From the NCBI GenBank assembly GCA_050173895.1, contig JBFXKJ010000001.1:1-64000 (forward strand): DNA of 64,000 bases, read 5' to 3'. The position numbers and the translations under genes are program-made. Each line of letters begins with the position of its first letter. Positions within the stretch are counted from its first letter, which is position 1. Positions 33,051 through 41,860 of the stretch are shown here, in pieces. Source of the stretch: JBCFBK01 sp050173895 (GTDB taxonomy: Bacteria > Bacteroidota > Bacteroidia > Bacteroidales > Prolixibacteraceae). Below the pieces are notes generated by a model. It was not told where the DNA came from and made no database searches. It saw only the letters and a program-made list of their open reading frames with translations.

Positions 33051-33956
33051 TCAAATAAATTTTCCCATAACAAGCAATACGCCAAAGAATATCAGCGAGG
33101 CTACCGAGGTCAGGATAAAAATGAACTGCGGGTTATGTCCGAGCCTGAAACGAGCCATAAACGATTCGATCACTCCGACAGCAACTGCAAAGCCTGCCTG
33201 AACGCCAAAGAACACGGGGATTGAAAAAAGATAAGGCATCGACCCGATAAAAAAGTTGGAAATGATGGCACCGTACAAGGCAAATTTCAGGTACGAAGTG
33301 TAGGTGATCAGTCCCAGATCGAATCCGCTGTTGTCCAAAACCATCACTTCATGGATCATCGTCAGTTCCAGGTGGGTTTTGGGGTCATCGACCGGCATTC
33401 GGCTGTTCTCGATCATTGCGATAAAAATGAAAACGAAGGCTGCAAGTGCTCCCAACATGTACGAAACCGACGAACCATAGTGAAGCGCGCTGAAGATGCC
33501 ATGGAAGGACGTTTGTCCGGTGAAAAGGGCGAACGATCCCATCAGGACGAAGAAGGCAGGCTCGGCCAGCATCGAATACAGGGCTTCCCGGGCCGCGCCC
33601 ATTCCTTCAAAACTGCTTCCGGTATCGAGGGCGGAAACGATCATCAGAAATTTGCCCATGGCCAGTGTATAGGCAAACAGGACAAAGTCACCATCGAATG
33701 AAATCAGCCCGGGATGATTCCCGTGGGGAACCATCAACACAGCCATCAGTACCGACGACAGGTACACGCTGGGGGCGATTTGAAAGATCAGGCTGGTTGT
33801 ATGGCTGTACACGGAATCTTTTTTCCACAGTCGCACCACATCTTTCATCGGCTGAAAGATCCCGGGCCCTTTGCGCCCGGAAGTGAAGCTTTTGGTCCGG
33901 ATTACGATCCCGGTAAAAAACAAGCTTGTTATAAGAATAAGGATGAAACTGACCAT
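33051..33956 (-). CDS. HyfC/NuoH-like membrane subunit
   Basis: A 301-residue membrane protein of the NuoH/HycD family, with about eight spans. The cytosolic loop that meets the peripheral arm is recognisable: GSSFEGMGAAREALYSMLAE with its charged residues, and MIENSRMPVDDPKTHLELTM with the conserved Glu/Asp cluster. RKGPGIFQPMKD is also diagnostic. In complex I these loops couple the redox chemistry to proton pumping, so their retention argues that the complex still couples. It starts 2 bases after the HyfB-like stop. Confidence 0.9.
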   Translation of the reverse strand: MVSFILILITSLFFTGIVIRTKSFTSGRKGPGIFQPMKDVVRLWKKDSVYSHTTSLIFQIAPSVYLSSVLMAVLMVPHGNHPGLISFDGDFVLFAYTLAMGKFLMIVSALDTGSSFEGMGAAREALYSMLAEPAFFVLMGSFALFTGQTSFHGIFSALHYGSSVSYMLGALAAFVFIFIAMIENSRMPVDDPKTHLELTMIHEVMVLDNSGFDLGLITYTSYLKFALYGAIISNFFIGSMPYLFSIPVFFGVQAGFAVAVGVIESFMARFRLGHNPQFIFILTSVASLIFFGVLLVMGKFI

Positions 33957-33958
33957 AG

Positions 33959-36016
33959 CTACAGGTGGTTTAAGAATTCGATCAGGATCCTGATTTTGCT
34001 GGCGACAAGCGGCAGCAAGACCGCGGCACTGATAAAAATGAAGCCGTATAAAATGTAAGCCTGGATGTTGCCGTTCTGAAGAAATCCAAACCGCCGCAGG
34101 AATTTCCTCGATAATTGCACAGGCTTATCAATGAGCAGGATTTCGATCCAGTCGCCCGGATGTGTTTCCTGCTCGATCCGGTCCGGGTAAAGGCCGGCGG
34201 CGTCTTTCTTGTGTTTTTTGATGAACAGCACCGGTTCGGCCAGTTTGCGGTAGGTCCGGATGAAGGAGGAGGCCGTATATTGCATTTTTGCGGTGTCTCC
34301 GGTATAGCCACAGCCCCAGGTTGGGCTGGCGTTCTGCCGGCGTTGGCTGACAAGCCGGGTCCGCAGCAGGTAGATCACGGAACTGAGCGCCACGAACCCC
34401 AGGGAATACCAGCCTACCTGCATCAGGGTTCCAAGCAGTTCATGTATTTGGAGATATGATTCGGTCGTGGCCGCCGGCAGGTATAAAGCAACTGTTTTTG
34501 CCAGTGGTATCGCCAGGATGAAGGGGAATAATCCGATTGCAACAATGGCCGCTGCAATCAGGTATAAGGGCAGCACATTCCCCCCTCTTCCGGCCTCAGG
34601 TCTCCGGTCTCCCTCTTCCGGTTTTCTGTCTCCGGTTTCCTGTCTCTGCCCCCCGAGAAATACGATTCCGAATGCTTTTGTGAAGCAGATCAGCGCCAGT
34701 CCTCCGATAAGCACCAGGGCAAGGATTGAAAACAACATGGCCAGGATAAACAGGAACCGTTCGGACGAAAGGCCTTTGAACAGCCCGCTGTAAATAAAGA
34801 ATTCGGAAACGAAGCCGTTGAAAGGAGGCAGTCCGCAGATGGCGAGCGAGCCAATCAGAAAGAGAGCTGCCGTATGGGGGATCCGTTTGATCAGTCCGCC
34901 CAGCGCTTCAATGTTGAGGGTATGCCGGATCAGGTAGACATTTCCGGCACCGAAAAACAGGAGCGACTTGAAAAGCGAATGGTTTAGCGTGTGGAGCAGG
35001 GCCCCGCCAAATCCGGCCACGGCCAGTGTATTCGATTCATATCCCAGGCCGAGGCAACCCAGGCCGATGCCGATGCCAATAATGCCAATATTTTCGATGC
35101 TGTGATAAGCCAGCAGCTTTTTGAGGTTGTGCTGGACGATGGCCAACATCACACCATAGACCCCTGTCACGACCGAAAATGCCAGCACCAGATAGCCGAT
35201 GGTGACCATGTCGGTTTTGATCAGCATCAGCATTCTCAGAATCCCGTAAATGCCGATTTTAATGATCACGCCCGACATGATCCCGGAAATATGGGCCGGG
35301 GCAGCAGGGTGGGCCAGGGGCAGCCAGGTATGGAAGGGTACAAATCCGGCTTTGATCCCGAAGCCAAAAAAGAACAGGGCGAATAAACCTATTCCCGCCA
35401 GAGTGGGCTGGATAGCGCTGAATTTCGTGATTGCAGTGAAGTCGAACGAGCCGGTTTTGATCTTCACCCACAGAAAGGCGATGGTGAGAAGAAGGATGCC
35501 AATATGTGACTGGATCAGGTAGTTCAAGCCCGCTTTCATCGTTTCCTTTTTATAGTGCTCAAAAATGACCACAATGAAAGATGATAAGGCCATGATTTCC
35601 CACAGAACCAGCAGCATCAGGCTGTTCTGAATCGTGCACAGATCGACGAGAGAAGTGAAAAGCAACAGGAATGCAATCAGGTGCATGGTGATGTTGTCGG
35701 CCTGGTCGCGGTATGCCTGCATATACCTGAAGCCATACCAGCCGCCGGTGAAGAAGGTAAAGCTGATCATCAGGATGAACCACGCGGAGAGGGAATCAAT
35801 CCGTACGGGAATTTCTCCGGTGACCATTGAGCCAGGATAAACGATTTCCAGCGGACCGCTTGTAAAAACGGATAACGACAACATAATGCCGATAAAGGCG
35901 AGCATACCGGTGACACCCAGTGTCAGGATGCCCCTTCCTTTGGTCGTTAAAAAAGGAATACAGAGAATGGTAAGAATTGCAAGCAGGTTGAACAGTTCAA
36001 GCAGCAACTTATTCAT
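33959..36016 (-). CDS. HyfB/NuoL-like proton-translocating membrane subunit with a repeat-derived insert
   Basis: A 685-residue antiporter-type subunit with about 16 hydrophobic segments. The channel set is kept: Glu in LWEIMALSSF, Lys in FGFGIKAGFVPFHTWLP, the central Lys in SGVIIKIGIYG, KKLLAYHSIENIG, and His/Lys in LNHSLFKSLLF. GLPPFNGFVSEFF is the usual loop. Between spans, residues about 455-477 form a charged, repetitive insert (QETGDRKPEEGDRRPEAGRG) made by simple-sequence DNA at 34581-34654. The start at 36016 (MNKLLLELFNLL) is chosen because a promoter lies at 36090-36097; a longer reading from 36100 would overlap it. It is the first gene of the six-gene operon. Confidence 0.9.
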   Translation of the reverse strand: MNKLLLELFNLLAILTILCIPFLTTKGRGILTLGVTGMLAFIGIMLSLSVFTSGPLEIVYPGSMVTGEIPVRIDSLSAWFILMISFTFFTGGWYGFRYMQAYRDQADNITMHLIAFLLLFTSLVDLCTIQNSLMLLVLWEIMALSSFIVVIFEHYKKETMKAGLNYLIQSHIGILLLTIAFLWVKIKTGSFDFTAITKFSAIQPTLAGIGLFALFFFGFGIKAGFVPFHTWLPLAHPAAPAHISGIMSGVIIKIGIYGILRMLMLIKTDMVTIGYLVLAFSVVTGVYGVMLAIVQHNLKKLLAYHSIENIGIIGIGIGLGCLGLGYESNTLAVAGFGGALLHTLNHSLFKSLLFFGAGNVYLIRHTLNIEALGGLIKRIPHTAALFLIGSLAICGLPPFNGFVSEFFIYSGLFKGLSSERFLFILAMLFSILALVLIGGLALICFTKAFGIVFLGGQRQETGDRKPEEGDRRPEAGRGGNVLPLYLIAAAIVAIGLFPFILAIPLAKTVALYLPAATTESYLQIHELLGTLMQVGWYSLGFVALSSVIYLLRTRLVSQRRQNASPTWGCGYTGDTAKMQYTASSFIRTYRKLAEPVLFIKKHKKDAAGLYPDRIEQETHPGDWIEILLIDKPVQLSRKFLRRFGFLQNGNIQAYILYGFIFISAAVLLPLVASKIRILIEFLNHL
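34581..34654. repeat. Imperfect simple-sequence repeat inside the HyfB-like gene
   Basis: The plus strand is a run of related units such as CCCTCTTCCGG (twice), TCTCCGGT (three times) and TTCCTGTCTCTG. It stays in frame and encodes a charged linker in the membrane subunit. It looks like an intergenic-type filler repeat that has landed or expanded in a loop. Confidence 0.6.
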
Positions 36017-36089
36017 GATCAATTTGTTAGTTTGTCCGGTGAAATGGAAATAACTTTCAACCCGGTACGGATGACAGTTATTTCGCGAG

Positions 36090-36097
36090 CAAAAGTA
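36090..36097 (-). promoter_or_regulatory. -7 element of the Ehr-type operon promoter
   Basis: On the minus strand this reads TACTTTTG, a perfect TAnnTTTG, about 75 bases before the start of the first operon gene at 36016. The 193-base gap to the upstream exonuclease gene supports a separate transcription unit. Confidence 0.6.
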
Positions 36098-36209
36098 CAA
36101 AAAATGCAGGATGCGATTTCTAATTTGCGTCCTGAATTGTTGTGATCATAAAAATTAAGGAGTTGTCAATTCCCGGCTGATCCCCTGCAGACCCACATTT
36201 ATCGGGATG

Positions 36210-36986
36210 CTATTCCCTGGCCAGTTCAATCCAGACGGGAGCATGGTCGCTCGATTTTTCCCATCCTCTCACTTCGCGGTCAACTCCGGCCGCCTGGAGG
36301 CGGTTGCTGATTGACGGACTGAGCAAAAAGTGGTCAATACGCAGGCCGGCATCGCGGCCGTAGGAATTGCGGAAATAATCCCAGAAAGTGTAGATACGCT
36401 GATCCGGATATATTTTTCGGATGGCATCGGTCCAGCCCTGACCGACCAGGTTTTTGTAGGCCAGGCGCACTTCGGGCAGAAAGAGTGCATCTTTTACCCA
36501 GCTTTCCGGCTTGTACACGTCCATTTCGGTCGGGATCACGTTAAAATCGCCGGTCATCACAGCCGGAATTCCTGAAGCGATGAGGCCTGCCGCATGTTCA
36601 GTCAGCCGCTGGAACCACCGCAGCTTGTATTCGAATTTGGGGCCGGGGGCAGGATTACCGTTGGGCAGGTACAGGCAGCAAATGAGGATCCCGTTGATGG
36701 TGGCTTCGATATACCGGCTGTTCACGTCGTCCGGATCGCCTGGGAGGAGGCGTCTGACTTCGGCCGGTTCCTGTCCCTTCGATAAAATGGCAACCCCGTT
36801 CCAGCTTTTCTGTCCGTGCCACAGGGCATGGTATCCCGCTTCGCGAATGGCTTCAAGCGGAAATTTTTCCTGTGGCGCCTTCAGTTCCTGTAAACACACC
36901 ACCTCGGGCGATGTTTCACTGAGCCATCGCAACAACACGGGCAGCCGCCCGTTTACCCCGTTCACGTTATAGGTTGCGATCTTCAT
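36210..36986 (-). CDS. xth: Exodeoxyribonuclease III
   Basis: An EEP-fold nuclease of 258 residues with the ExoIII motifs: ATYNVNGVNGR at the start, VVCLQELKAP (metal Glu), the GDFNVIPTEMDVYKP block (catalytic Asp and Asn), TFWDYFRNSYGRDAGLRIDH and the closing SDHAPVWIEL (catalytic His). It removes 3' blocks and cuts at abasic sites during DNA repair in the cytoplasm. The start at 36986 (MKIATYNVNG) is the family start; an in-frame extension upstream to 37133 runs into the ftcD gene and has no family similarity. It lies 46 bases after ftcD on the same strand and could be read through from the hut operon. Confidence 0.94.
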   Translation of the reverse strand: MKIATYNVNGVNGRLPVLLRWLSETSPEVVCLQELKAPQEKFPLEAIREAGYHALWHGQKSWNGVAILSKGQEPAEVRRLLPGDPDDVNSRYIEATINGILICCLYLPNGNPAPGPKFEYKLRWFQRLTEHAAGLIASGIPAVMTGDFNVIPTEMDVYKPESWVKDALFLPEVRLAYKNLVGQGWTDAIRKIYPDQRIYTFWDYFRNSYGRDAGLRIDHFLLSPSISNRLQAAGVDREVRGWEKSSDHAPVWIELARE

Positions 36987-37032
36987 AGACAAAATTTTCC
37001 TGTTAAGGTACGATAATTCTGCAGGCCGGGGG

Positions 37033-38739
37033 TCATATCCCGATTTTTTTGCCGACGATTTGCAGGATTTCCGTTTCAAGGGCAATGGCTTTTTTCTCCA
37101 GGTCATGGGCTTCTTTAAGAACCGCTGAAACAAATACCTTGTCTTTCAGTCCCCCGGCGTTAATCTTAACGTTCAGGGCAGCCCCGAGAACGGCCGAGCG
37201 GGCGGCAAGCGCGCCGACGCCGGCATCGGAAACCGAGTTCGGATTACCCTGTTCGGCCATGGCTTTGATCAGCTCCATCGATTGAAAGCTGAACTGCATC
37301 ACCTTCAGGGGAACGCCGATGGCCTGGCGGGTTGCCGACTGGATCGCTTCTTCCCGCTGCGCCTTTTCTTCTTCGCTTGCTTTCGGCATTTTGAAGGCTG
37401 CCATCAGCGTGTTGAAGGCCTCCGTATCCTGACTGGTGAGCAGCAGAAGCCGATCGTGAATGGCTTTCCCTTTTTCGGCCCAGGCGGCAAATTCCTCCCA
37501 ACGGCTGTCCCATCCTTTTTTATGGGACGACAAGTTAGCGACCATGGTTCCCAGGGCCGCACCCAGCGCTCCCATGCAGGCAGAAACGGAGCCGCCGCCG
37601 GGGGCCGGCGATTCGGAAGCAGTTTCTTCAACGAATTTTTTAACACTCAGTTCTGTCAGTTTCTTCTGACCGGCTTCTTCGATCAGGTATTCAATGATCC
37701 TTTTTTGCGGGTCGAAGGGAGCCAGATCATCCAGTCCCATTGATTTTATGGCAATTTTCAGGAGCTCCTCGTCGGCAACCCCGGCCGAGCGTTTTTGCTT
37801 GTGCAGGAAGTATCTTCCGGCTTCGAGTATGGGTTGCAGCGGGATCAGACCGATCAGTTCGGAACCGGTTACCCGGATCCCCCGTACGGCGGCCCGTTCA
37901 CAGGCTGCCTCAAATACCTGGTGAACAGAGGTGACGGTGATGTCGGTGATGTTGAACGACAACTGGGCGATGCCGTATTCCTCGATATACCAGCCGATGC
38001 CTTTTACCCCTTTCAGCATGCCGGGTTCATAAACCGGATTGCCGGCTTCATCGGTTAATAGCTTTCCGGTAAGCGGATCACCCTCCCGTTTCAGTCGTCC
38101 TTTTTCGCGGATGTCGAAGGCAACGGCGTTGGCCAGCCGGGTTGAAGTGGTGTTCAGGTTCACGTTGTAAGCTACCAGGAAGTTCCGTGCGCTGAGCGCT
38201 GTCGCACCGGTGCGGGCTACGGCGGCATTGAATTCGGCCGGGCCGAAGTCGGGTTTCCAGAGCGGGTCGGGCAACTTCCGGCACAGCCCTTCGTATTCTC
38301 CGGCGCGGCAGTTCGCCAGGTTCTTCCGGATTTCAGAAGTGGCCGTATTCTCATATAAGTATATCGGGATCCCCAGTTCTTCGCCAATCCGCTTCCCCAG
38401 CAGATTGGCATATCCGATCGTTTCTTCCATGGTAATTCCGGTCACCGGGATCAGGGGCAGCACGTCGGTGGCTCCGAAACGGGGGTGCTTTCCCCTGTGC
38501 CGGCGCATATCGATCAGTTCGGCGGCTTTTTTCACTGCCCGGAAGGCTGCTTCACAAACCTCTTCCGGCTCGCCGACAAAGGTCATGACCGTTCGGTTGG
38601 TCGCTTTGCCGGGGTCGACGTTCAGCAGTTTGACACCGTCGACCGAGCGGATCGCTTCGGCGATCTGGCTGATGGTATTCAGATTATTCCCCTCGCTGAA
38701 GTTAGGGACGCATTCGATGATCCTTTGCATGCTGTTCAT
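37033..38739 (-). CDS. ftcD: Glutamate formimidoyltransferase / formimidoyltetrahydrofolate cyclodeaminase fusion
   Basis: A 568-residue bifunctional protein. The N-terminal formiminotransferase part (to about residue 330) starts IIECVPNFSEGNNLNTI and has the catalytic-region HRGKHPRFGATDVLPLIPV. The C-terminal cyclodeaminase part begins near 355 with the family signature ESPAPGGGSVSACMGALGAALGTMV and continues as a helical domain. It transfers the formimino group of formiminoglutamate to tetrahydrofolate and then releases ammonia to give methenyl-tetrahydrofolate, finishing histidine degradation without HutG or HutF. It is 36 bases after hutI. Confidence 0.95.
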   Translation of the reverse strand: MNSMQRIIECVPNFSEGNNLNTISQIAEAIRSVDGVKLLNVDPGKATNRTVMTFVGEPEEVCEAAFRAVKKAAELIDMRRHRGKHPRFGATDVLPLIPVTGITMEETIGYANLLGKRIGEELGIPIYLYENTATSEIRKNLANCRAGEYEGLCRKLPDPLWKPDFGPAEFNAAVARTGATALSARNFLVAYNVNLNTTSTRLANAVAFDIREKGRLKREGDPLTGKLLTDEAGNPVYEPGMLKGVKGIGWYIEEYGIAQLSFNITDITVTSVHQVFEAACERAAVRGIRVTGSELIGLIPLQPILEAGRYFLHKQKRSAGVADEELLKIAIKSMGLDDLAPFDPQKRIIEYLIEEAGQKKLTELSVKKFVEETASESPAPGGGSVSACMGALGAALGTMVANLSSHKKGWDSRWEEFAAWAEKGKAIHDRLLLLTSQDTEAFNTLMAAFKMPKASEEEKAQREEAIQSATRQAIGVPLKVMQFSFQSMELIKAMAEQGNPNSVSDAGVGALAARSAVLGAALNVKINAGGLKDKVFVSAVLKEAHDLEKKAIALETEILQIVGKKIGI

Positions 38740-38775
38740 TTTTTTCCCTGCCGCGGACAGTTTTCATTCCTGCCC

Positions 38776-40059
38776 TCAGTCATTCTCCTGTATTTCAAAA
38801 AAACGATCGCAGTTTGATTCCTTGATTACTCTCTTATACGCACATCTCCCGTTTTTCCATACCCGTTCTACCGGCAGATAGCCCTGATGATAAAGGATAT
38901 CCTGGTAATTGTCCGTTTTGAACACCATGATATCGGCCAGCTTACCTGTTTCCAGGCTTCCCCGGTCGTTCAGGTTTAAAGCCAGTGCGGCTCTGCAGGT
39001 CAGTGCTGCCCAGGTTTCGGCCATGGTCAGCTTTTGTGCTGCCCCCAGAATAGCGGCCTGGATCAGCAGGTTTCCCATGGGTGCGGAACCCGGATTCCAG
39101 TCGGACGCGATGACCAGCGAAGTTCCGGCGTCAAGCAGCCGGCGCGCCGGAGCAAAAGGCAATCCCAGTCCCATCGAAGCACCCGGCAGTACCACAGGAA
39201 TGGTATTGCCGCCTGCTAAAACGGCAATTTCCCGATCGTCGGCGGCTTCCAGGTGATCGATGCTGAGGGCGCCGGTTTCGGTGGCCAGTTGTGCGGCACC
39301 GGCCGTGAACTGGTCGCCGTGCACGATCCGGTCGAAGCCCATATCGCGAACCTTGAACAGAAACTCCCTCGCCGCCGGCAGGGAGAATGCTCCGCTGTCG
39401 ACAAAAATATCGACCCGCCGTGAAAGTCCTTTTTTTAAAACGACAGGCAGCAGTTCATTCAGGATGTGGTCCAGGTATTTGACTTCGTCTCCTTCGAAAT
39501 CTTTTGGCAGCATGTGAGCGGCCAGACAGGTCGGGATCAGATCGGCCTTCGACTTTTTCGCGGCTTCGGCAATGGCTTGCAGGATCTTTAGTTCCTGATC
39601 AACCGCCAGGCCATAGCCACTCTTTACTTCGATGGTGGTGATTCCCTGTTCGAGCAACTGGCGGGCGTGCACAGCCGTAACAGCGGCAAGTTCCTGCATG
39701 GGTTTCTGACGGGTCTGTCCAACCGTGTTCCAGATTCCGCCGCCGGCTGCATTGATCGCCCTGTAATTTGCGCCCGACAAGCGCAGGGCGTATTCCTCAG
39801 CCCTTGTACCTGCCCAGCAAATATGCGTGTGTACGTCGATCATTCCCGGCAGGGCCACATAGTCTTCATTCAGGAATTCGATGGTTTTTGGATTGCTTTC
39901 GGCTTCCAGCTTGTGGAAATCATCGACAGCCTCGATTTTTCCGTCGAGCACAAGAATACCCTGGTTTGACCGGATCTCCAGCCGGTCGTCTGACAGAGGT
40001 CCGCGGGCGGGCAGTTCGGCCATCGTCAGGAGTTGTTTGAATGGGCCTATTAGTTTCAT
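38776..40059 (-). CDS. hutI: Imidazolonepropionase
   Basis: A 427-residue metal-dependent amidohydrolase. The zinc motif is PGMIDVHTHICWAGTR, then YGLAVDQELKILQAI, the later His in CLAAHMLPKDF, SIDHLEAADD and the Asp in VIASDWNPGSAP. It opens imidazolone-5-propionate to formiminoglutamate, the third step of the Hut pathway in the cytoplasm. The 115-base gap to hutU holds a short tandem repeat (40071-40123) but no obvious promoter, so hutI is probably still expressed with hutH and hutU. Confidence 0.95.
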   Translation of the reverse strand: MKLIGPFKQLLTMAELPARGPLSDDRLEIRSNQGILVLDGKIEAVDDFHKLEAESNPKTIEFLNEDYVALPGMIDVHTHICWAGTRAEEYALRLSGANYRAINAAGGGIWNTVGQTRQKPMQELAAVTAVHARQLLEQGITTIEVKSGYGLAVDQELKILQAIAEAAKKSKADLIPTCLAAHMLPKDFEGDEVKYLDHILNELLPVVLKKGLSRRVDIFVDSGAFSLPAAREFLFKVRDMGFDRIVHGDQFTAGAAQLATETGALSIDHLEAADDREIAVLAGGNTIPVVLPGASMGLGLPFAPARRLLDAGTSLVIASDWNPGSAPMGNLLIQAAILGAAQKLTMAETWAALTCRAALALNLNDRGSLETGKLADIMVFKTDNYQDILYHQGYLPVERVWKNGRCAYKRVIKESNCDRFFEIQEND

Positions 40060-40070
40060 AATTAACAGTT

Positions 40071-40123
40071 AAGAATCAAGAATCAAGAGCCAAGAATCAA
40101 GACATAAAAACCAGGAATCAAGA
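40071..40123. repeat. Tandem AGAATCAAG-type repeat between hutU and hutI
   Basis: Units of AAGAATCAAG and close variants occur about five times in 53 bases. The repeat has no spacer pattern, so it is not a CRISPR. It looks like slippage-generated intergenic filler. Confidence 0.75.
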
Positions 40124-40174
40124 CGCATCGCGTCCCGGCGACTTCGCGTTTAAATCTATTTCCCTTGAATTGTC

Positions 40175-41860
40175 TCATCCATCAAAGTTAAGATTAAAAT
40201 GCGTACGGTTGTCGATAGCGGCAGGATAGCCTGCATCGGCATGGCGAAAAATTCCAAGGGCGGGGTCATTGTGCAGGACCCTCCGCAAACAGCGTTCCGC
40301 ACGTTCGGTTCCGTCGGCGACCACAACCATCCCTGCATGTTGGGAGTAGCCGATGCCCACGCCGCCGCCATGATGGAAGGACACCCAGGTGGCCCCGCCG
40401 GAGGTATTGGCCATCAGGTTTAACAGGGGCCAGTCTGAAACGGCATCCGAGCCGTCGGCCATTCCTTCCGTTTCACGGTTGGGGGAGGCTACCGACCCGC
40501 AGTCGAGGTGGTCGCGGCCGATGACAACCGGGGCTTTGAGGCGGCCGTTTTTGACCAGTTCGTTGAAGAGCAGGCCCGCTTTTTCGCGTTCACCCATTCC
40601 CAGCCAGCAGATCCGGCTGGGCAGTCCCTGAAAAGCCACCTTCGCCTGTGCCTGTGAAAGCCATTCTTTCAGGTGTTCATTCTCCGGAAAAGTCCTGATC
40701 AGCTCGCGGTCGGTGGTATAAATATCTTCCGGGTCGCCCGACAGTGCTACCCAGCGGAAAGGGCCTTTGCCTTCGCAGAAAAGCGGACGGATAAATTCGG
40801 GGATGAAACCTTTGTAATGAAAGGCATTTTCTTCACCGCCCCGGCGGGCAAATTCGCGCAGGTTGTTGCCGTAATCGAAGGTAACGCTTCCCCTTTTTTG
40901 CATTTCCAGCATAAAGCCGACGTGCCGGGCCATACTTTTCAGCGCCAGACCGCGGTAAGCAAGCGGGTTGCTCTTTCTCAGGCTGCGTGCAGCTTCGGGT
41001 GACAGGCCATGCGGAACATAACCGTTCAGCGGATCGTGGGCTGAGGTCTGGTCGGTGAGAATGTCAGGGATCAGCTTGTCAGCCAATAATTTTTCCAATA
41101 CATCACCGATGTTTCCGACCAGTCCGACCGAGAGCGCCTTTCCCTTCTCCTTCGCTTCCAGTATCCACCTGCATGCCTGCTCATAGCTGGCGGTCATCCG
41201 GTCAACATAGCGGGTTTTCAGCCGCTTTTCGATCCGCTGCGGGTCTACATCCACACCCAGGAAGCAGGCTCCGGCCATGGTCGCTGCCAATGGCTGTGCT
41301 CCACCCATTCCTCCGAGGCCGCCCGAGACGATCAGCTTTCGGTGAAGATTTCCGTTGAAATATTTTCGGCCGCATGCGGCGAAGGTTTCATACGTTCCCT
41401 GAAGGATCCCTTGTGTTCCGATGTAAATCCAGCTTCCCGCGGTCATCTGCCCGTACATGATCAGTCCCCGCGACCGGAGCTCATTGAAATGCTCCCAGGT
41501 AGCCCATGCGGGGACCAGGTTGCTGTTTGCGATCAGTACCCGCGGCGCTTCCGGGTGACTGCGCACCAGGCCTACCGGTTTGCCTGACTGCACCAGCAGG
41601 GAATGGTTTTCATCCAGTTCAAGGAGCAGCCGGATTATCTCTTTTACGGCTTCGGGATTCCGTGCCGCCTGTCCCGTTCCGCCGTACACGATCAGGTTTT
41701 CCGGATCTTCCGCCACTTCTGCATTCAGGTTATTCAGCAGCATCCGCAGGGGTGCTTCCGTTTGCCACGAACGGGCATGAAGCCGGTTGCCGGAGGGTGC
41801 ACAATAATGCGGATGCGATGCGTACTTTTCAATAAATTCCGAACTGTTCATGCTGCTCAT
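40175..41860 (-). CDS. hutU: Urocanate hydratase
   Basis: A 561-residue urocanase with the family's NAD-binding glycine-rich segment IVSGGLGGMGGAQPLAATMAG and the active-site block GLPSRICWLGMGER. The later GRDHLDCGSVASPNRETE and SFHHGGGVGIGYSQHAG are also diagnostic. It uses NAD+ as an electrophile to turn urocanate into imidazolone propionate. The start (MSSMNSSEF, with an alternative at 41851) overlaps the end of hutH by 32 bases, so the two genes are translationally linked. Confidence 0.96.
   Translation of the reverse strand: MSSMNSSEFIEKYASHPHYCAPSGNRLHARSWQTEAPLRMLLNNLNAEVAEDPENLIVYGGTGQAARNPEAVKEIIRLLLELDENHSLLVQSGKPVGLVRSHPEAPRVLIANSNLVPAWATWEHFNELRSRGLIMYGQMTAGSWIYIGTQGILQGTYETFAACGRKYFNGNLHRKLIVSGGLGGMGGAQPLAATMAGACFLGVDVDPQRIEKRLKTRYVDRMTASYEQACRWILEAKEKGKALSVGLVGNIGDVLEKLLADKLIPDILTDQTSAHDPLNGYVPHGLSPEAARSLRKSNPLAYRGLALKSMARHVGFMLEMQKRGSVTFDYGNNLREFARRGGEENAFHYKGFIPEFIRPLFCEGKGPFRWVALSGDPEDIYTTDRELIRTFPENEHLKEWLSQAQAKVAFQGLPSRICWLGMGEREKAGLLFNELVKNGRLKAPVVIGRDHLDCGSVASPNRETEGMADGSDAVSDWPLLNLMANTSGGATWVSFHHGGGVGIGYSQHAGMVVVADGTERAERCLRRVLHNDPALGIFRHADAGYPAAIDNRTHFNLNFDG

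Noticed and set aside
28715..36016. Ordinary NADH:quinone oxidoreductase (Nuo) or hydrogenase-4
   Set aside because: There are no NuoEFG genes or hydrogenase maturation genes, the NiFe ligands are absent, and only one of four proximal-cluster ligands remains.
36987..37133. Longer N-terminus of exonuclease III
   Set aside because: It runs into ftcD and has no similarity to the family; the ATG at 36986 is the family start.
40071..40123. CRISPR array
   Set aside because: Units are 8-10 bases, imperfect and without spacers; there are no cas genes.
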